Source: Nocardioides_C sp963700955
Lineage (GTDB): Bacteria > Actinomycetota > Actinomycetes > Propionibacteriales > Nocardioidaceae
DNA: 64,000 nucleotides
Direction of reading: 5' to 3'
Assembly (NCBI GenBank): GCA_963700955.1
Contig: CAVOZH010000009.1
Coordinates: 124,001-188,000 of the forward strand
Positions 1 through 8,165 of the stretch are shown here, in pieces. The translations under genes and the position numbers were made by a program. The notes under the pieces are model-generated. The model worked only from the letters and a program-made list of their open reading frames with translations, searched no databases and had not been told where the DNA came from. Position 1 is the stretch's first letter. Every line of letters begins with the position of its first letter.

Positions 1-443
1 CGGCGCGCGGCGATGCCGCGGGCGAGCAGGCCGCCGAGGCTGTGTCCGACGATCGTCACCTTGCGCTCGCGCTTGATCGTGATGGCCTCGATGCGCCGCT
101 CGAGCGCATAGGAAGCCTCCTGGGTGCAGCCGACGTTGGCGTGCATCGTGGAGCGGTAGGTCCGGTAGCCGAGCTTGCGCAGGTGGCGCGACATCAGCAG
201 CAGCGAGGAGTCGCCTGCCATGAACCCCGGGACGAGGACCACGGGGTCCAGGGAACGGACCGGGGTCAGCGAGGCGTAGGGCGTGTTGCGACGGTGGACA
301 CGGTCGCCGGCGCTTCGACGTACCAAGCGGGCTGCTTCGAGGACCGCACTGCCCTCTCGGGCGATCGCACGAAGGCCGCTGGGCCCTTGGTAGCCGGGCG
401 GACAGAGAAAAGCTCCAAGCGGTGAAGCCACGAATACCTCCAC
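1..443 (-). CDS. Lipase/esterase-like alpha/beta hydrolase, 3' part cut off by window edge
   Basis: The reverse strand reads open from a GTG at 443 to the window edge, giving the first ~147 residues of an alpha/beta hydrolase. A Leu-Val-Pro-Gly-Phe segment near residue 75 looks like the oxyanion-hole strand. The edge carries the nucleophile elbow G-H-S-L-G-G, where Ser is the predicted catalytic residue. The Asp and His of the triad must lie beyond the window. The short N-terminal stretch is not an obvious signal peptide. A second in-frame GTG at 431 is an alternative start. The long spacer between the first strand and the GHSLGG elbow is typical of triacylglycerol-lipase/PGAP1-like families, so an esterase or lipase is the best guess. 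The substrate is unknown. The gene is divergent from the hydrolase that follows. Confidence 0.7.
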   Translation of the reverse strand, partial: MEVFVASPLGAFLCPPGYQGPSGLRAIAREGSAVLEAARLVRRSAGDRVHRRNTPYASLTPVRSLDPVVLVPGFMAGDSSLLLMSRHLRKLGYRTYRSTMHANVGCTQEASYALERRIEAITIKRERKVTIVGHSLGGLLARGIAAR

Positions 444-630
444 TCGACGGCCGTTGTGTGACGATAACCACTTCAACGGCCCTGCAAACGTAACGAATCC
501 GAACCGTTACGTGCGGTTGCCGCGCTACAGCCGTGGGTAGAGATCCGTAAACTTGTCAGTAACCAACGCGGGCAGCCTGAGCACCGCCGCCGCAGAGCGC
601 CCGATCTTCGAACTGCACGAAAGAGTTTCG

Positions 631-1548
631 ATGCCGAGAACCACCCCGTCACCGTCGCCGGAGCAGGTCGCCCCGCTCTCGACCGGGGTCGACATCTGCT
701 ACCAGACCTTCGGCGACCGCGCCGGCGAGCCGCTGCTGCTCATCATGGGCCTCGGTGGCCCGATGACCTGGTGGGACCCGGGCTTCTGCCAGCTGCTCGC
801 CGACCGCGGCTTCTACGTCATCCGCTACGACAACCGCGACACGGGCCGCTCGTCCCGGATCTCCGGCCGGATCAACCGGCGCAAGATCGTGGCGTCGTTC
901 GCGGGCCTGAAGCCGAAGACTCCCTACTCCATGCAGGACCTCGCCGACGACGGGTTCGCGCTGCTCGACCACCTCGACCTCGACGCGGCCCACGTCGTGG
1001 GCATCTCCATGGGCGGGATGATCGCCCAGACGATGGCGCTCACCCAGCCCAAGCGCGTGCTGTCGTTGACCTCGATCATGTCCACCACCGGACGTCGTAC
1101 CGTCGGCTGGCAGGACCCGAGCCTCCTGCCCCTGCTCGTGGCGAACCAGGGCGCGTCCCGCGAGCACTACATCAAGACCTCCGCCAGGCTCTGGAAGCTC
1201 ATCGGGTCACCGCACTACCCCGACACGCCCGAGGCGATCCGGGACCGTGCCGGCGAGACCTGGGACCGCGGCCTCAGCCGGGCCGGGGTGATGCGTCAGA
1301 TGGGTGCGATCCTGACCCAGCCCGACCGCTCGCGTGCGCTGCGCAGCCTTCGCGTGCCGACGCTGGTCATCCACGGCACCCACGACAAGATGGTCCACGT
1401 CTCCGGGGGACGGGCGACCTCCCAGGCGATCTCCGGCTCGGAGCTGCTGCTCGTGCCGGGCATGGGTCACGACGTGCCGCGCGAGCTGCACGCGACGTTC
1501 GTCGAAGCGATCCGCCGCGTCGCCGACCGGGCGACGACCCAGCACTGA
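631..1548 (+). CDS. Alpha/beta fold hydrolase
   Basis: This is a 305-residue single-domain alpha/beta hydrolase of normal length. The oxyanion region reads L-I-M-G-L-G-G-P, and the nucleophile elbow is G-I-S-M-G-G with Ser as nucleophile. A Gly-Thr-His-Asp segment near the C-terminus and a late G-M-G-H-D segment supply the likely Asp and His. The reading frame extends upstream to a TTG at 553, but that extension is low-complexity. ATG 631 has an AAAGAG ribosome site about 6 bases away and starts just before the conserved domain, so I prefer it. The family includes esterases, epoxide-hydrolase relatives and haloperoxidase-like enzymes, and the substrate cannot be read from sequence. The gene is convergent with the WS/DGAT gene 15 bp downstream. 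Confidence 0.75.
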   Translation: MPRTTPSPSPEQVAPLSTGVDICYQTFGDRAGEPLLLIMGLGGPMTWWDPGFCQLLADRGFYVIRYDNRDTGRSSRISGRINRRKIVASFAGLKPKTPYSMQDLADDGFALLDHLDLDAAHVVGISMGGMIAQTMALTQPKRVLSLTSIMSTTGRRTVGWQDPSLLPLLVANQGASREHYIKTSARLWKLIGSPHYPDTPEAIRDRAGETWDRGLSRAGVMRQMGAILTQPDRSRALRSLRVPTLVIHGTHDKMVHVSGGRATSQAISGSELLLVPGMGHDVPRELHATFVEAIRRVADRATTQH

Positions 1549-1563
1549 CCCCCGGGTCGAGCC

Positions 1564-3027
1564 TCACGCCTTGGTGAGCTCCACGAGCTCCGCCATGGCG
1601 TCTTGCAGGTAACCGATCAGGTGCCACACGTCCGGCACCATCTCGCGGCAGGCGATCAGCCCGAAGTCGAGGTCTCCCTCGTAGGAGAAGAGGGTGATGT
1701 TGAGGCCACCGGTCATGTCGGTCACCGCCGAGACGGGGAAGATGCCCTCGACGGTCGCGCCCGCGATGTAGAGCGGCAGCTGTGGCCCCGGCACGTTGCT
1801 CACGAACAGGTTGAACAGCACCCCCGGCACGGTGGCGAGCCGGAACAGCGTCCGTGCGGCCAGGCCCGACAGCGCGGTGGGGATGACGTGCGAGAGATCT
1901 TGCAGCAACGTGGCCGGCACGGCCTCGAAGTGCCGCTTCGCCTCGTTCATCGAGACCCGCATGAACTCCAGCCGCTCCGCAGGGTCGGCGAGGTGCGTGG
2001 GCAGCTCGGCGGTCATCACGGAGACGTAGTTGCCGTGCTCGCCCTCGCCCTGCCCGTCCTTGGATCGCACGGACACCGGTACGGCGACCACCAGGGGCGT
2101 GCTGGGCAACGCGTCGTGGTCGAGCAGCCACCGTCGCAGCGCGGCGGCCGTCAAGGTCATCACGACGTCGTTCACCGTCATCCCGAAGTGGTTCTTGACG
2201 AGCTTCACGTCCGCCATCGGCACCGACCCGAAGGCGAACCTGCGATGGGGGGTGATGTGGCCGTTCAGCGGAGTCCGGGGCGCACGCAGCGAGCGGTTGC
2301 CGCCCACGTGGTGCCCGCCGCCCACCGCGCGGCTCACGAGTCCCGCGGTGGAGCTGATCAACCCGGCGCCGGGGAAGTTCGCGGCCCCGGGAAGCTCGTC
2401 GAGGTAGCTGAGCGAACGGGGCACCGTCCTGAGGATCTCCACGGGGTTGAACGCGGCGGCGGTCAGCCCTCGCCGCACCAGGTCGAGGGTCGACGGAAGC
2501 CGACGCGGCACGTACGCCTTCTCCTCCGGCTCCACCTGCCGGGGCTCCAGCGTGATGTCGAGGATCGTCTCGAGGATCTCCGCACCCGAGATCCCGTCGA
2601 TCGCCGCGTGGTGGATCTTCGAGTAGTAGGCGGCCTTGCCGTCCTCGAGCCCCGTGATCACGTACCCCTCCCAGAGGGGACGGGTCCGGTCGAGCGGCCG
2701 CGCGTGGATCCGGGCGACCTGCTCGCCGAGCTGTTCGCGGGTCCCCGGTGCCGGCAGCGCGAGCTCGCGCAGGTGGAACTCGATGTCGAAGTGCGGGTCG
2801 TCGACCCAGTAGGGACGCCCCAGGCCGAGCGGCACCTCGACCAGGCGCTGGCGCAGAGGAGCCGCGAGGTGCATCCGGGGCTCGAGCACCGCGCGCACCG
2901 AGTCGAGGCCCCAGCGGCCCTCGGGCGCCGTACTGGGATCGAGCAGGATCAGGCTTCCGACGTGCCCGACGGTGGTGGGTGACTCCACGTTGAGGAACTG
3001 CGCGTCGAGCGCCGTCAGCTGTCGCAT
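1564..3027 (-). CDS. Wax ester synthase / diacylglycerol acyltransferase (WS/DGAT family)
   Basis: This 487-residue protein begins with M-R-Q-L-T-A-L-D-A-Q-F-L, the standard N-terminus of actinobacterial WS/DGAT enzymes. That decides the start at ATG 3027 over an in-frame ATG 33 bases upstream. The acyl-CoA acyltransferase motif HHxxxDG appears as H-H-A-A-I-D-G near residues 139-145, and its second His is the predicted catalytic base. The C-terminal half matches the family's second domain in length, including an N-V-P-G-P segment. Such enzymes esterify acyl-CoA with diacylglycerol or fatty alcohols to make storage triacylglycerol or wax ester at the inner face of the membrane. It stands alone, convergent with the hydrolase on one side and divergent from the sugar ABC operon on the other. 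Confidence 0.9.
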   Translation of the reverse strand: MRQLTALDAQFLNVESPTTVGHVGSLILLDPSTAPEGRWGLDSVRAVLEPRMHLAAPLRQRLVEVPLGLGRPYWVDDPHFDIEFHLRELALPAPGTREQLGEQVARIHARPLDRTRPLWEGYVITGLEDGKAAYYSKIHHAAIDGISGAEILETILDITLEPRQVEPEEKAYVPRRLPSTLDLVRRGLTAAAFNPVEILRTVPRSLSYLDELPGAANFPGAGLISSTAGLVSRAVGGGHHVGGNRSLRAPRTPLNGHITPHRRFAFGSVPMADVKLVKNHFGMTVNDVVMTLTAAALRRWLLDHDALPSTPLVVAVPVSVRSKDGQGEGEHGNYVSVMTAELPTHLADPAERLEFMRVSMNEAKRHFEAVPATLLQDLSHVIPTALSGLAARTLFRLATVPGVLFNLFVSNVPGPQLPLYIAGATVEGIFPVSAVTDMTGGLNITLFSYEGDLDFGLIACREMVPDVWHLIGYLQDAMAELVELTKA

Positions 3028-3126
3028 GCCGCCAGTCTCTCGCGGGGCCCGGCACCCCACCAGACTGTTTGCGCAGGTCCCCCGGGGGTAAGGCGAAACT
3101 GCGAGTGCGGATTCTCACATCGACTG

Positions 3127-3154
3127 GCAGGATGTGAGGCACGTCACATCCTGC
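3127..3154. promoter_or_regulatory. Perfect CRP/Crp-type palindrome before the sugar ABC operon
   Basis: Two perfect 11-bp arms (GCAGGATGTGA and its complement) flank a 6-bp spacer. The inner part, TGTGA-GGCACG-TCACA at 3133-3148, matches the CRP-family consensus TGTGA-N6-TCACA exactly. It ends about 20 bp before the ATG at 3169 and abuts the AGGGAGG ribosome site. That position fits a repressor or roadblock site, or an activator site if transcription starts inside the coding region. In RNA the same bases would form an 11-bp hairpin next to the ribosome site. Binding is inferred, not shown. Confidence 0.75.
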
Positions 3155-3168
3155 AGGGAGGCCCACCA

Positions 3169-4464
3169 ATGGCAAGACCCTCGGACCGCGCTGACCGAGC
3201 GCGTGTACGACGCAAGCGGCTGGCGATCGGCACGGCGATGGCGGCGATGTCCACCGTCCTCGTGGCGTGCAGCTCGAGCTCAGGCACACCCGTCCTGACC
3301 TGGTACATCAACCCGGACACCGGAGGCCAGGACGCGATTGCGAAGAACTGCAGCACCAAGGACTACACCATCCAGACCCAGGTCCTGCCGTCGGACGCCA
3401 GCCAGCAGCGCATCCAGCTGGCCCGCAGGCTCGCCGCCAACGACGACAGCATCGACCTGATGAGCCTCGACCCGCCCTACACCGCCGAGTTCTCCAACGC
3501 GGGCTACCTCGCGCCGATCCCGGCGGACCTCGCCAGCAAGCTCGAGCAGCAGTCGTTCAAGGGAGCCACCACCGCGGCGACCTGGGAGGGCAAGCTGGTC
3601 GTGGCGCCGTTCTGGTCGAACACCCAGGTGCTCTGGTACCGCAAGTCCTTCGTCGAGAAGGCGGGCATCGACATGAGCAAGCCGGTCACCTGGGACCAGA
3701 TCATCAAGTCGGCGGCCGACAACGGCGGCACCGTGGCCGTCCAGGCGAACAAGTACGAGGGCTACTCCGTCTGGATCAACGCGCTCATCTCGGGAGCCGG
3801 CGGCAACATCGTCGAGGACGCCAGCAAGGGCGTCGACGCGAAGATCACCGTGAACTCACCTGCGGGTGAGGACGCGGCCAAGGTGATCGAGGAGCTCGCG
3901 AGCTCCAAGGCCGCGCCCGCTGACCTCTCGGTCTCCAACGAGGGCACGGCCGGCTCGACCTTCGGGTCGGACAAGGGCGCGTTCATGGTCAACTGGACCT
4001 ACATCTGGCACAACTACGACGAGACGGCGCCCGACGTCGCCAAGGACATCGGCTACACCAAGTACCCCGAGACCGTGGCCGGCAAGGCGTCGCGGCCGCC
4101 GTACGGCGGGATCGGGATCGGTGTCAGCAAGTACTCCAAGCACGTCGACGAGGCGATGAAGGCCGTCGAGTGCCTGACCTCGGCCAAGAGCCAGGGCATC
4201 AACGCCGAGATGACCGGCAACATGCCGGCGAGCCCGGCGGGCTACGACTACGCCCCGCTCAAGAAGATCTACCCCGCTGACCTGCTCGCGCTGTTCCAGG
4301 AGAGCGTCGACGCCGCGGCGCCGCGTTCCGTGACTCCCTACTGGAGTGACATCTCCAGTGGGCTCCAGAGCACCTGGCACTCGCCGACCAGCGTCAACAG
4401 CTCGACCCCGCAGAAGTCCGCGACGTTCATCGAGAGCGTCCTCAAGGGAGACACGTTGCTATGA
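3169..4464 (+). CDS. Sugar ABC transporter substrate-binding lipoprotein (LpqY-like)
   Basis: This is a 431-residue extracellular solute-binding protein. A basic N-terminus and a short hydrophobic stretch end in the lipobox L-V-A-C at about residues 31-34, so a lipid-anchored protein is expected after signal peptidase II cleavage. The mature part has the periplasmic-binding-protein type II layout of family-1 sugar binders, including a W-x-G-K-L segment and aromatic-rich stretches (A-P-F-W-S-N-T-Q, M-V-N-W-T-Y-I-W). Two permeases and an MsmX/SugC-type ATPase follow, as in the mycobacterial lpqY-sugABC trehalose importer. The cargo is therefore probably a di- or oligosaccharide such as trehalose or a maltodextrin. 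A strong AGGGAGG ribosome site precedes ATG 3169. A CRP-type palindrome lies directly upstream. Confidence 0.88.
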   Translation: MARPSDRADRARVRRKRLAIGTAMAAMSTVLVACSSSSGTPVLTWYINPDTGGQDAIAKNCSTKDYTIQTQVLPSDASQQRIQLARRLAANDDSIDLMSLDPPYTAEFSNAGYLAPIPADLASKLEQQSFKGATTAATWEGKLVVAPFWSNTQVLWYRKSFVEKAGIDMSKPVTWDQIIKSAADNGGTVAVQANKYEGYSVWINALISGAGGNIVEDASKGVDAKITVNSPAGEDAAKVIEELASSKAAPADLSVSNEGTAGSTFGSDKGAFMVNWTYIWHNYDETAPDVAKDIGYTKYPETVAGKASRPPYGGIGIGVSKYSKHVDEAMKAVECLTSAKSQGINAEMTGNMPASPAGYDYAPLKKIYPADLLALFQESVDAAAPRSVTPYWSDISSGLQSTWHSPTSVNSSTPQKSATFIESVLKGDTLL

Positions 4465-4480
4465 CGGAAAGGAGCTGCTC

Positions 4481-5431
4481 ATGAGTACCGTCACGGCAAC
4501 GGCTGCGACGAAGCCTCCGCAGGAACAAGCGCGCGCGAGTGACCGGGCGGTCGCGGAGAACAAGCTGGGTCTGAAGCTGGTAGCACCTGCTGTCATCTTG
4601 ATGCTCATCGTGACGGCGTACCCCATGCTGCAGGCGCTCTACCTGTCGCTGTTCCGCTACCGCCTCACCACCCCCGACGAGAAGACCTTCGTCGGTCTCG
4701 GCAACTACGGCACCGTCCTGACCGACTCGCTGTTCTGGAACGACCTCTGGAACACCGTGGTGATCATGGTGGTCTCGGTTGCCGTGGAGCTCGTGATCGG
4801 GTTCGCGTTCGCGATGGTGATGCACAGGATCATCTTCGGCCGGGGCGTGATGCGCACCTCGATCCTGATCCCCTACGGCATCATCACCGTCGTGTCGGCG
4901 TTCGCCTGGCAGTTCGCGTTCAGCCTCAACAACGGCTTCGTGAACGGCTGGTTCTCCTGGCTTCCGGGGATCAGCGCGGACACCAACTGGTTCGGCGCGC
5001 ACTGGTCGGCCATGTTCGCGATCATCGTCTCCGAGATCTGGAAGACCACGCCGTTCATGGCGCTGTTGCTGCTGGCGGGTCTCTCCCAGGTGTCGGAGGA
5101 CATGCTCGAGGCGGCCAAGGTCGACGGCGCCACCTGGTGGCAGCGGTTGTGGAAGGTGATCCTGCCGAACATGCGGGCGGCGATCATGGTGGCGGTGCTC
5201 TTCCGGGCACTCGACGCCTTCCGGATCTTCGACAACATCTTCGTGATGACGAGGGGTGCGCAAGGCACTGAGTCCTCGTCGTTCCTGACCTACCGGCAGG
5301 TGATCGAGCAGTTCCAGCTCGGCTTGGGATCAGCGCTCTCTGTGCTGCTGTTCCTGTCCGTGCTGATCCTTGCCTTCGGCATCGTGAAGCTGTTCAAGGT
5401 CGACCTGGCACAGGCAAGGGGTGAGGGCTGA
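4481..5431 (+). CDS. Sugar ABC transporter permease (SugA-like)
   Basis: This is a 316-residue binding-protein-dependent permease with about six membrane segments, beginning after a hydrophilic N-terminal tail. The EAA loop that contacts the ATPase appears as E-A-A-K-V-D-G-A-T-W-W-Q-R near residue 210. ATG 4481 is chosen because AAAGGAG lies about 9 bases upstream and the protein starts there with a normal cytoplasmic tail. The reading frame's upstream extension overlaps the preceding gene and has no family similarity. It is co-transcribed with the binding protein (16-bp gap) and overlaps the next permease by one base. Its product should form the transmembrane channel as a heterodimer with the next protein. 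Confidence 0.88.
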   Translation: MSTVTATAATKPPQEQARASDRAVAENKLGLKLVAPAVILMLIVTAYPMLQALYLSLFRYRLTTPDEKTFVGLGNYGTVLTDSLFWNDLWNTVVIMVVSVAVELVIGFAFAMVMHRIIFGRGVMRTSILIPYGIITVVSAFAWQFAFSLNNGFVNGWFSWLPGISADTNWFGAHWSAMFAIIVSEIWKTTPFMALLLLAGLSQVSEDMLEAAKVDGATWWQRLWKVILPNMRAAIMVAVLFRALDAFRIFDNIFVMTRGAQGTESSSFLTYRQVIEQFQLGLGSALSVLLFLSVLILAFGIVKLFKVDLAQARGEG

Positions 5432-6261
5432 TGAGGCGCAACACCGGGATCGGCACCTGGATCGGCTTCGCGGCCATCCTCGTGTGGTGCCTGCTGCCCG
5501 TGGCGTGGATCCTGTCGCTGTCCTTCAAGCCCGTCGACGAGACGACGGTCGGCAGCCCGCAGTTCCTGCCGAAGACGTGGACCATCCAGAACTACAAGGA
5601 CATCATCTCCAACCCCGACTTCACCCGCGCGTTGTTCAACTCGTTCGGGATATCGCTGATCGCCACACTGCTCGCGGTGGTCTTCGCGACCTTCGCCGCA
5701 TATGCGATCGCCCGACTCGACTTCCGCGGCAAGCGGTTGGTGCTCTCGATCGCGTTGGCGATCGCGATGTTCCCGGTGGTGGCGCTGGTCGGGCCGCTGT
5801 TCGATCTGTGGCGCACGATCGGCCTGTTCAACACGTGGCCGGGACTCATCATCCCGTACATGTCCTTCACGCTGCCGCTGGCGATCTGGACCCTGTCGGC
5901 GTTCTTCCGGGAGATCCCCTGGGAGATGGAGCAGGCGGCCCAGGTCGACGGCGCCACCTCGTGGCAGGCGTTCCGCAAGGTCATCGTCCCGCTCGCCGCT
6001 CCAGGCGTCTTCACCGCGGCGATCCTGACCTTCTTCTTCGCCTGGAACGAGTTCGTGCTGGCGATCTCGCTGACGTCCACCACGGCGTCGAGGACGGTGC
6101 CGGCCCAGCTCTCCTACTTCGTGGGGCCGGATCCGTTCAACCCGCCGTACTCCCAGTTGGCCACGGCCTCGGTTGTAGTGACGATCCCGGTGATCGTCAT
6201 CGTCCTGTTGTTCCAGCGCAAGATCGTCGCCGGTCTCACCTCCGGCGCAGTGAAGGGTTGA
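5431..6261 (+). CDS. Sugar ABC transporter permease (SugB-like)
   Basis: This is a 276-residue carbohydrate ABC permease of the MalG/SugB type with six predicted membrane spans. The EAA loop reads E-Q-A-A-Q-V-D-G-A-T-S-W-Q-A-F near residue 170, followed by the usual P-L-A-A-P-G. The start codon overlaps the stop of the preceding permease (TGATG), which indicates translational coupling. It is the second half of the permease heterodimer. A GGGTTGATG arrangement then leads into the ATPase gene 4 bp later. Confidence 0.88.
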   Translation: MRRNTGIGTWIGFAAILVWCLLPVAWILSLSFKPVDETTVGSPQFLPKTWTIQNYKDIISNPDFTRALFNSFGISLIATLLAVVFATFAAYAIARLDFRGKRLVLSIALAIAMFPVVALVGPLFDLWRTIGLFNTWPGLIIPYMSFTLPLAIWTLSAFFREIPWEMEQAAQVDGATSWQAFRKVIVPLAAPGVFTAAILTFFFAWNEFVLAISLTSTTASRTVPAQLSYFVGPDPFNPPYSQLATASVVVTIPVIVIVLLFQRKIVAGLTSGAVKG

Positions 6262-6265
6262 TGAG

Positions 6266-7432
6266 ATGGCTGCCATCGAAATGCGCAACATCGTCAAGCA
6301 GTACGGCGACGGCTTCCCCGCGGTGAACGACGTGAGCATCGACGTCCAGGACGGCGAGTTCATGATCCTCGTCGGCCCGTCGGGGTGCGGGAAGTCCACG
6401 CTGCTCCGGATGATCGTGGGCCTGGAGGACATCACCTCCGGTGACATGGTCATCGACGGCGAGAGGGTGAACGAGAAGGTGCCGCGCGACCGGAACCTCG
6501 CCATGGTGTTCCAGAACTACGCGCTCTACCCGCACCTGACCGTCTACGAGAACATCGCCTTCCCCCTGCGGCTCTCGAAGCAGTTCAGCGAGGAGGAGAT
6601 CGACCGCAAGGTCCGGGACGCGAGCAAGACGCTCGAGCTCGACGAGCACCTCGAGCGCAAGCCGGGCAACCTGTCCGGTGGCCAGCGGCAGCGCGTGGCG
6701 ATGGGTCGCGCGATCGTCCGCGACGCGAAGGCGTTCCTCTTCGACGAGCCGCTGTCGAACCTCGACGCCAAGCTGCGTGGCCAGATGCGCACCGAGATCT
6801 CACGGCTGCAGAGGCGTCTCGGCATCACGACGGTCTACGTCACCCACGACCAGACCGAGGCGATGACGCTCGGCGACCGCGTGGCCGTGCTCAAGAGGGG
6901 CATCCTCCAGCAGCTCGCCACCCCCAGGGAGCTCTACGAACAGCCGGTCAACCTGTTCGTCGCCGGCTTCATCGGCTCCCCGCCGATGAACTTCATGCCT
7001 GCGACGGTGAACGGCGACCAGGTCGAGCTGCCCTTCGGCACCGTCAAGATCCCCGCAGAGAAGGCGGAGCGGGCGAAGGGCAAGGGCCTCCTCATCGCGG
7101 GTATCCGGCCGGAGTACTTCGACGACGCGGCCGTGGTCGAGCGGCACAAGCTGCACGAGGGCTCGACGTTCCGCGCCCAGGTCGACGTGACGGAGTGGCT
7201 CGGCAACGAGGCGTACGCCTACATCCCGTTCGAGGCACCGCCGGAGGTGCAGGCCGAGCTGGCGCAGCTCGAGAAGGAGCTCGACGGCGAGGCGCTTCGG
7301 ACGCAGCTCGTGATCTCGCTCGACTCGGCGAGCAGGATCCGGGAGGGCGACGAAGCCGAGATCTGGGTCGACACCAGGAAGATGCACCTCTTCGACCCCG
7401 AGTCCCAGGAGAACCTCACCGTCGGACTCTGA
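6266..7432 (+). CDS. Sugar ABC transporter ATP-binding protein (UgpC/MsmX/SugC type)
   Basis: This 388-residue ATPase has Walker A G-P-S-G-C-G-K-S-T (residues 37-45), the signature L-S-G-G-Q-R-Q-R, Walker B F-L-F-D-E-P, the D-loop S-N-L-D and an H-loop His in V-T-H-D-Q. After ~240 residues comes the C-terminal regulatory OB-like domain of CUT1 ATPases, with the characteristic G-I-R-P-E-Y-F segment. It energises uptake by the two upstream permeases. In many actinobacteria one such ATPase serves several CUT1 importers, so it may be shared. The operon ends here at a convergent hairpin. Confidence 0.92.
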   Translation: MAAIEMRNIVKQYGDGFPAVNDVSIDVQDGEFMILVGPSGCGKSTLLRMIVGLEDITSGDMVIDGERVNEKVPRDRNLAMVFQNYALYPHLTVYENIAFPLRLSKQFSEEEIDRKVRDASKTLELDEHLERKPGNLSGGQRQRVAMGRAIVRDAKAFLFDEPLSNLDAKLRGQMRTEISRLQRRLGITTVYVTHDQTEAMTLGDRVAVLKRGILQQLATPRELYEQPVNLFVAGFIGSPPMNFMPATVNGDQVELPFGTVKIPAEKAERAKGKGLLIAGIRPEYFDDAAVVERHKLHEGSTFRAQVDVTEWLGNEAYAYIPFEAPPEVQAELAQLEKELDGEALRTQLVISLDSASRIREGDEAEIWVDTRKMHLFDPESQENLTVGL

Positions 7433-7446
7433 GCGACGTGCGCACC

Positions 7447-7475
7447 CGGCCGGTCCCGCCTAGCGGGGCCGGCCG
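7447..7475. terminator. Bidirectional terminator-like hairpin
   Basis: A 13-bp GC-rich stem (CGGCCGGTCCCGC against GCGGGGCCGGCCG, one T:G pair) closes a 3-nt loop CTA. The loop is the stop codon of the minus-strand DUF1707 gene. It lies between two convergent genes and could stop transcription from both sides. It has no U-tract, as is usual in high-G+C actinobacteria. Confidence 0.7.
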
Positions 7476-8128
7476 AGTCGTTTCCGGGACTCCCCCGGCA
7501 TCGCCTTGCGCTGCACGTTGACGCCCGCCATCAGGGCCAGCCCCTTCACGCGTACGACGGGCGAGCCTGCCGTGATCTCCGCCGGCACCCTGTCGCGGGA
7601 CTGGCTGAAGTCGCCCATCACGCCGACGCCGTCCATGATCACCTGGGTGTGGGCGTTCACCACGATGTCGATGCCCGCCATGATCGCCACCGCGGTGATG
7701 GTGACCTCCCGCGCCTCGAACAGTGCCTCGCGCAGGTCGAGGGTGACCGAGCCCATCATCGAGAACGCGCTGTGCTGCTCGGGGACCCGCCACACGCCGC
7801 GCCGCGTGCAGTCGCCCATGAACGAGATCGACGTGACATAGGTCGTGGCAGGCACCGCGGGTGCGGCGTGCGGCTGCACGGTGGGAGGCGGCGGTGTGCC
7901 CGGAAGGGCGCCCGTCGTACGCACCGGGAGGTCGGCGGTGATCGGCACGAGGTCGCCGTAGGTCTTCGCGGCGTAGGTGGCCTCGAGCCGCTGGTCGAGC
8001 TCCTCGAGGTCGATCCGTCCCTCGCCGGCAGCCTGGCGCAGGACCTCAGCCACCTGGTGCCGGTCGTCGTCAGAGATCCGGAGCCGGGCCGGGTCGGGTC
8101 TCTCCATCTCGTTGGGGCGTCCCTCCAT
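7460..8128 (-). CDS. DUF1707 (SHOCT-like) and LiaF-like C-terminal domain protein
   Basis: This 222-residue protein has two parts. An N-terminal DUF1707 domain carries R-I-S-D-D-D-R-x-x-V-A-E-x-L and G-R-I-D-L-E-E-L-D-Q-R-L. A beta-rich C-terminal half, M-G-D-C-T-R-R-G-x-W through M-A-G-I-D-I-V-V-N, resembles the DUF2154/LiaF cell-wall-response domain. A Pro-rich linker lies between. No membrane span is visible, so it is probably cytoplasmic or peripheral. The function is unknown, and relatives are linked to envelope stress sensing. The start is ambiguous between ATG 8128 and ATG 8107 (M-E-R-P-D). It is divergent from the fumarase gene, with a 37-bp gap. Confidence 0.75.
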   Translation of the reverse strand: MEGRPNEMERPDPARLRISDDDRHQVAEVLRQAAGEGRIDLEELDQRLEATYAAKTYGDLVPITADLPVRTTGALPGTPPPPTVQPHAAPAVPATTYVTSISFMGDCTRRGVWRVPEQHSAFSMMGSVTLDLREALFEAREVTITAVAIMAGIDIVVNAHTQVIMDGVGVMGDFSQSRDRVPAEITAGSPVVRVKGLALMAGVNVQRKAMPGESRKRLGRPR

Positions 8129-8165
8129 GCGGACAGCCTAATCGCCTGGATTACTCTCATGGGTC

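Noticed and set aside
1603..2982. Long open frame (459 codons) on the plus strand opposite WS/DGAT
   Set aside because: It is the antisense shadow of the WS/DGAT gene: His/Arg/Gly-rich, no domain, no ribosome site.
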